DNA of 5,714 nucleotides from contig DIMZ01000066.1 of assembly GCA_002425825.1 (NCBI GenBank), positions 1,872-7,585 of the forward strand, written 5' to 3'. Origin of the DNA: Cloacimonetes bacterium UBA5553. Lineage in GTDB: Bacteria; Cloacimonadota; Cloacimonadia; Cloacimonadales; Cloacimonadaceae. Both the position numbers and the translations under genes were made by a program. Shown in pieces: positions 4,617-5,714 of this stretch. The notes beneath the pieces are model-generated. The model saw only the letters and a program-made list of their open reading frames with translations. It did not search any database and was not told the DNA's origin. Each line of letters starts with the position of its first letter. Positions within the stretch are counted from its first letter, which is position 1.

Positions 4617-5714
4617 ATGAAACGCTTTACTTTGGCAATCCTGATCCTGCTCTTCTGCCTTAGCCTTAAGGCACAATGGCACATCGAAGAAGGATTTGAA
4701 GGTATTACAACTCTGCCCACCGGATGGAGCTATTTTGACGATGGTGATGGCATGACCTGGCGCAACATAAATACTGCAGCAAATGCGCATACGGGCACGC
4801 GCGCTGCATTTGTGGATAACTACTTGCCCAATCAGAATGCAGACTGGCTGATAACACCGCAGTTAACTGTAGCCAGTGGGGATTCGCTAATCTTTTTTAC
4901 TCGTGCATGGGTAAGCACCGAAAACCTTTCGATATTCGTGTCAACCAGCGGGAGTCAGCCTGCAAACTTTACGCATCTGCTTTCAACACAGAACAATATC
5001 GGCACTAGCTATCGTGAGCTTAGGCTTAGTCTTGCCCAGTTCGTAGGGCAAAATATCAGGATTGGCTTTTACTGGCAGTGTACAAACTATGGCATACTTG
5101 TGGACGACGTGCGTATCGGGCAGCCATTAGTCGTTAATCCAGAGCTGAACATGCCAGAGGAAATAAGCTTCTTCCAGGGAGAAAGCACATCAATGGATTT
5201 AAGCGATAGCATAGTTTGCTCCGATCCACAAACTGCCTATCTTAGCCACAACGCCTCACATGTAACAGTGAATATTACCGGATTTATGGTAGAATTCACA
5301 TCCCCCGATTTTTATGGAACCGAGGAGATAGAATTCACCCTCAATGATCCCGGTAGCGGAATGTCTGCTACAGATGTGGTTAGTGTTATTGTTTCTCCCC
5401 CACCCGTGCTGGATTTAATGGTGCATACCGCTAATAGCCCACGGGTGCGTGAATATCAAAACCTGCCCTTTGTTCCGTCTGTGATTGTGAAGAATAATGG
5501 GGAAGCTGTGTATAATGACGTGGTGGAACTTAGCTATTCTCTTAGAAATGCAGCGGGTAACGTTATTGCCACTGATGCAGTGTTTCAGGATGCCCTTATT
5601 CCCGTTGGTGAAACGCTGTTGATAAACTTTCAGATTCCGGTGCTGCTAAGTGAAACAGGTACATATAGCATTAGTTTTTTAGTTAATAACGAAGACGGAA
5701 ACATGACCAATAAA
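4617..5714 (+). CDS. Secreted choice-of-anchor J domain protein with CARDB-like domain (3' end missing)
   Basis: The frame is open from ATG 4617 to the window edge, 366 codons without a stop, so the 3' end is cut off. Residues 1-19 form a Sec signal peptide: MKR, a hydrophobic core LAILILLFCL, then SLKA with likely cleavage before Gln20. Cys14 is not in a proper lipobox (Phe precedes it), so it is not a convincing lipoprotein. Residues 24-168 look like a choice-of-anchor J/cleaved-adhesin jelly-roll domain: EEGFEGITTLPTGW at the start, NADWLITPQL (74-83) in the middle, and GILVDDVRIG (159-168) at the end. A linker (about 175-262) resembles cadherin-like or Ig-like beta repeats. Residues 264-366 fit a CARDB-like beta-sandwich (PSVIVKNNGEAVYNDVVEL). 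The protein is probably exported and surface-associated, binding sugars or proteins, but its ligand is unknown. Larger family members often carry a protease or sorting domain further on, which cannot be judged here. Confidence 0.88.
   Translation, partial: MKRFTLAILILLFCLSLKAQWHIEEGFEGITTLPTGWSYFDDGDGMTWRNINTAANAHTGTRAAFVDNYLPNQNADWLITPQLTVASGDSLIFFTRAWVSTENLSIFVSTSGSQPANFTHLLSTQNNIGTSYRELRLSLAQFVGQNIRIGFYWQCTNYGILVDDVRIGQPLVVNPELNMPEEISFFQGESTSMDLSDSIVCSDPQTAYLSHNASHVTVNITGFMVEFTSPDFYGTEEIEFTLNDPGSGMSATDVVSVIVSPPPVLDLMVHTANSPRVREYQNLPFVPSVIVKNNGEAVYNDVVELSYSLRNAAGNVIATDAVFQDALIPVGETLLINFQIPVLLSETGTYSISFLVNNEDGNMTNK

Overview
The window looks like chromosomal DNA of a Gram-negative bacterium of the FCB type. 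It carries four protein genes, all on the + strand, and no RNA gene, CRISPR array, transposase or phage gene. Two of the four products are large secreted beta-rich proteins: a right-handed beta-helix protein with GAYE/DIGCYE module endings, and a choice-of-anchor J protein with a Sec signal. This style of secretome, with moderate GC and purine-rich ribosome binding sites, reminds me most of Candidatus Cloacimonadota (WWE1, the Cloacimonas lineage). That assignment rests on recognition of style and not on any search.

Layout. Bases 2-1717 hold the 3' part of a gene for a surface or secreted beta-helix protein ending in a fibronectin-III-like domain. After 17 bases comes a complete PhzF-family isomerase/epimerase-like gene (1735-2538, GTG start), probably read from the same transcript. 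A hairpin just after it (2555-2591) may end that transcript. Bases 2539-3215 form a 677-base gap without a convincing gene. It is rich in short repeats: a perfect 15-base tandem duplication, a 13-base-period repeat, an 11-base-period repeat, and a GC-rich 11-bp perfect inverted repeat whose loop can pair with an upstream segment. The right end of the gap carries a good sigma-70-like promoter (TTGACA, 17 bases, GATAAG) and a leader with competing small hairpins.

The second transcription unit encodes a 462-residue cytoplasmic protein (3216-4604). An ArsR-like winged-helix DNA-binding domain is joined to a domain that follows the M29 aminopeptidase (AmpS/COG2309) pattern to the C-terminus. Most positions where M29 enzymes carry metal ligands hold other residues. 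It therefore looks like a transcription factor whose sensor is a retired peptidase. Twelve bases later starts a secreted choice-of-anchor J protein (4617 to the window end, incomplete) with a CARDB-like domain. The tight spacing suggests co-transcription, so the regulator may control a surface-protein operon, including its own.

The most interesting item is the winged-helix/degenerate-M29 fusion. Second is the structured, repeat-laden intergenic region.
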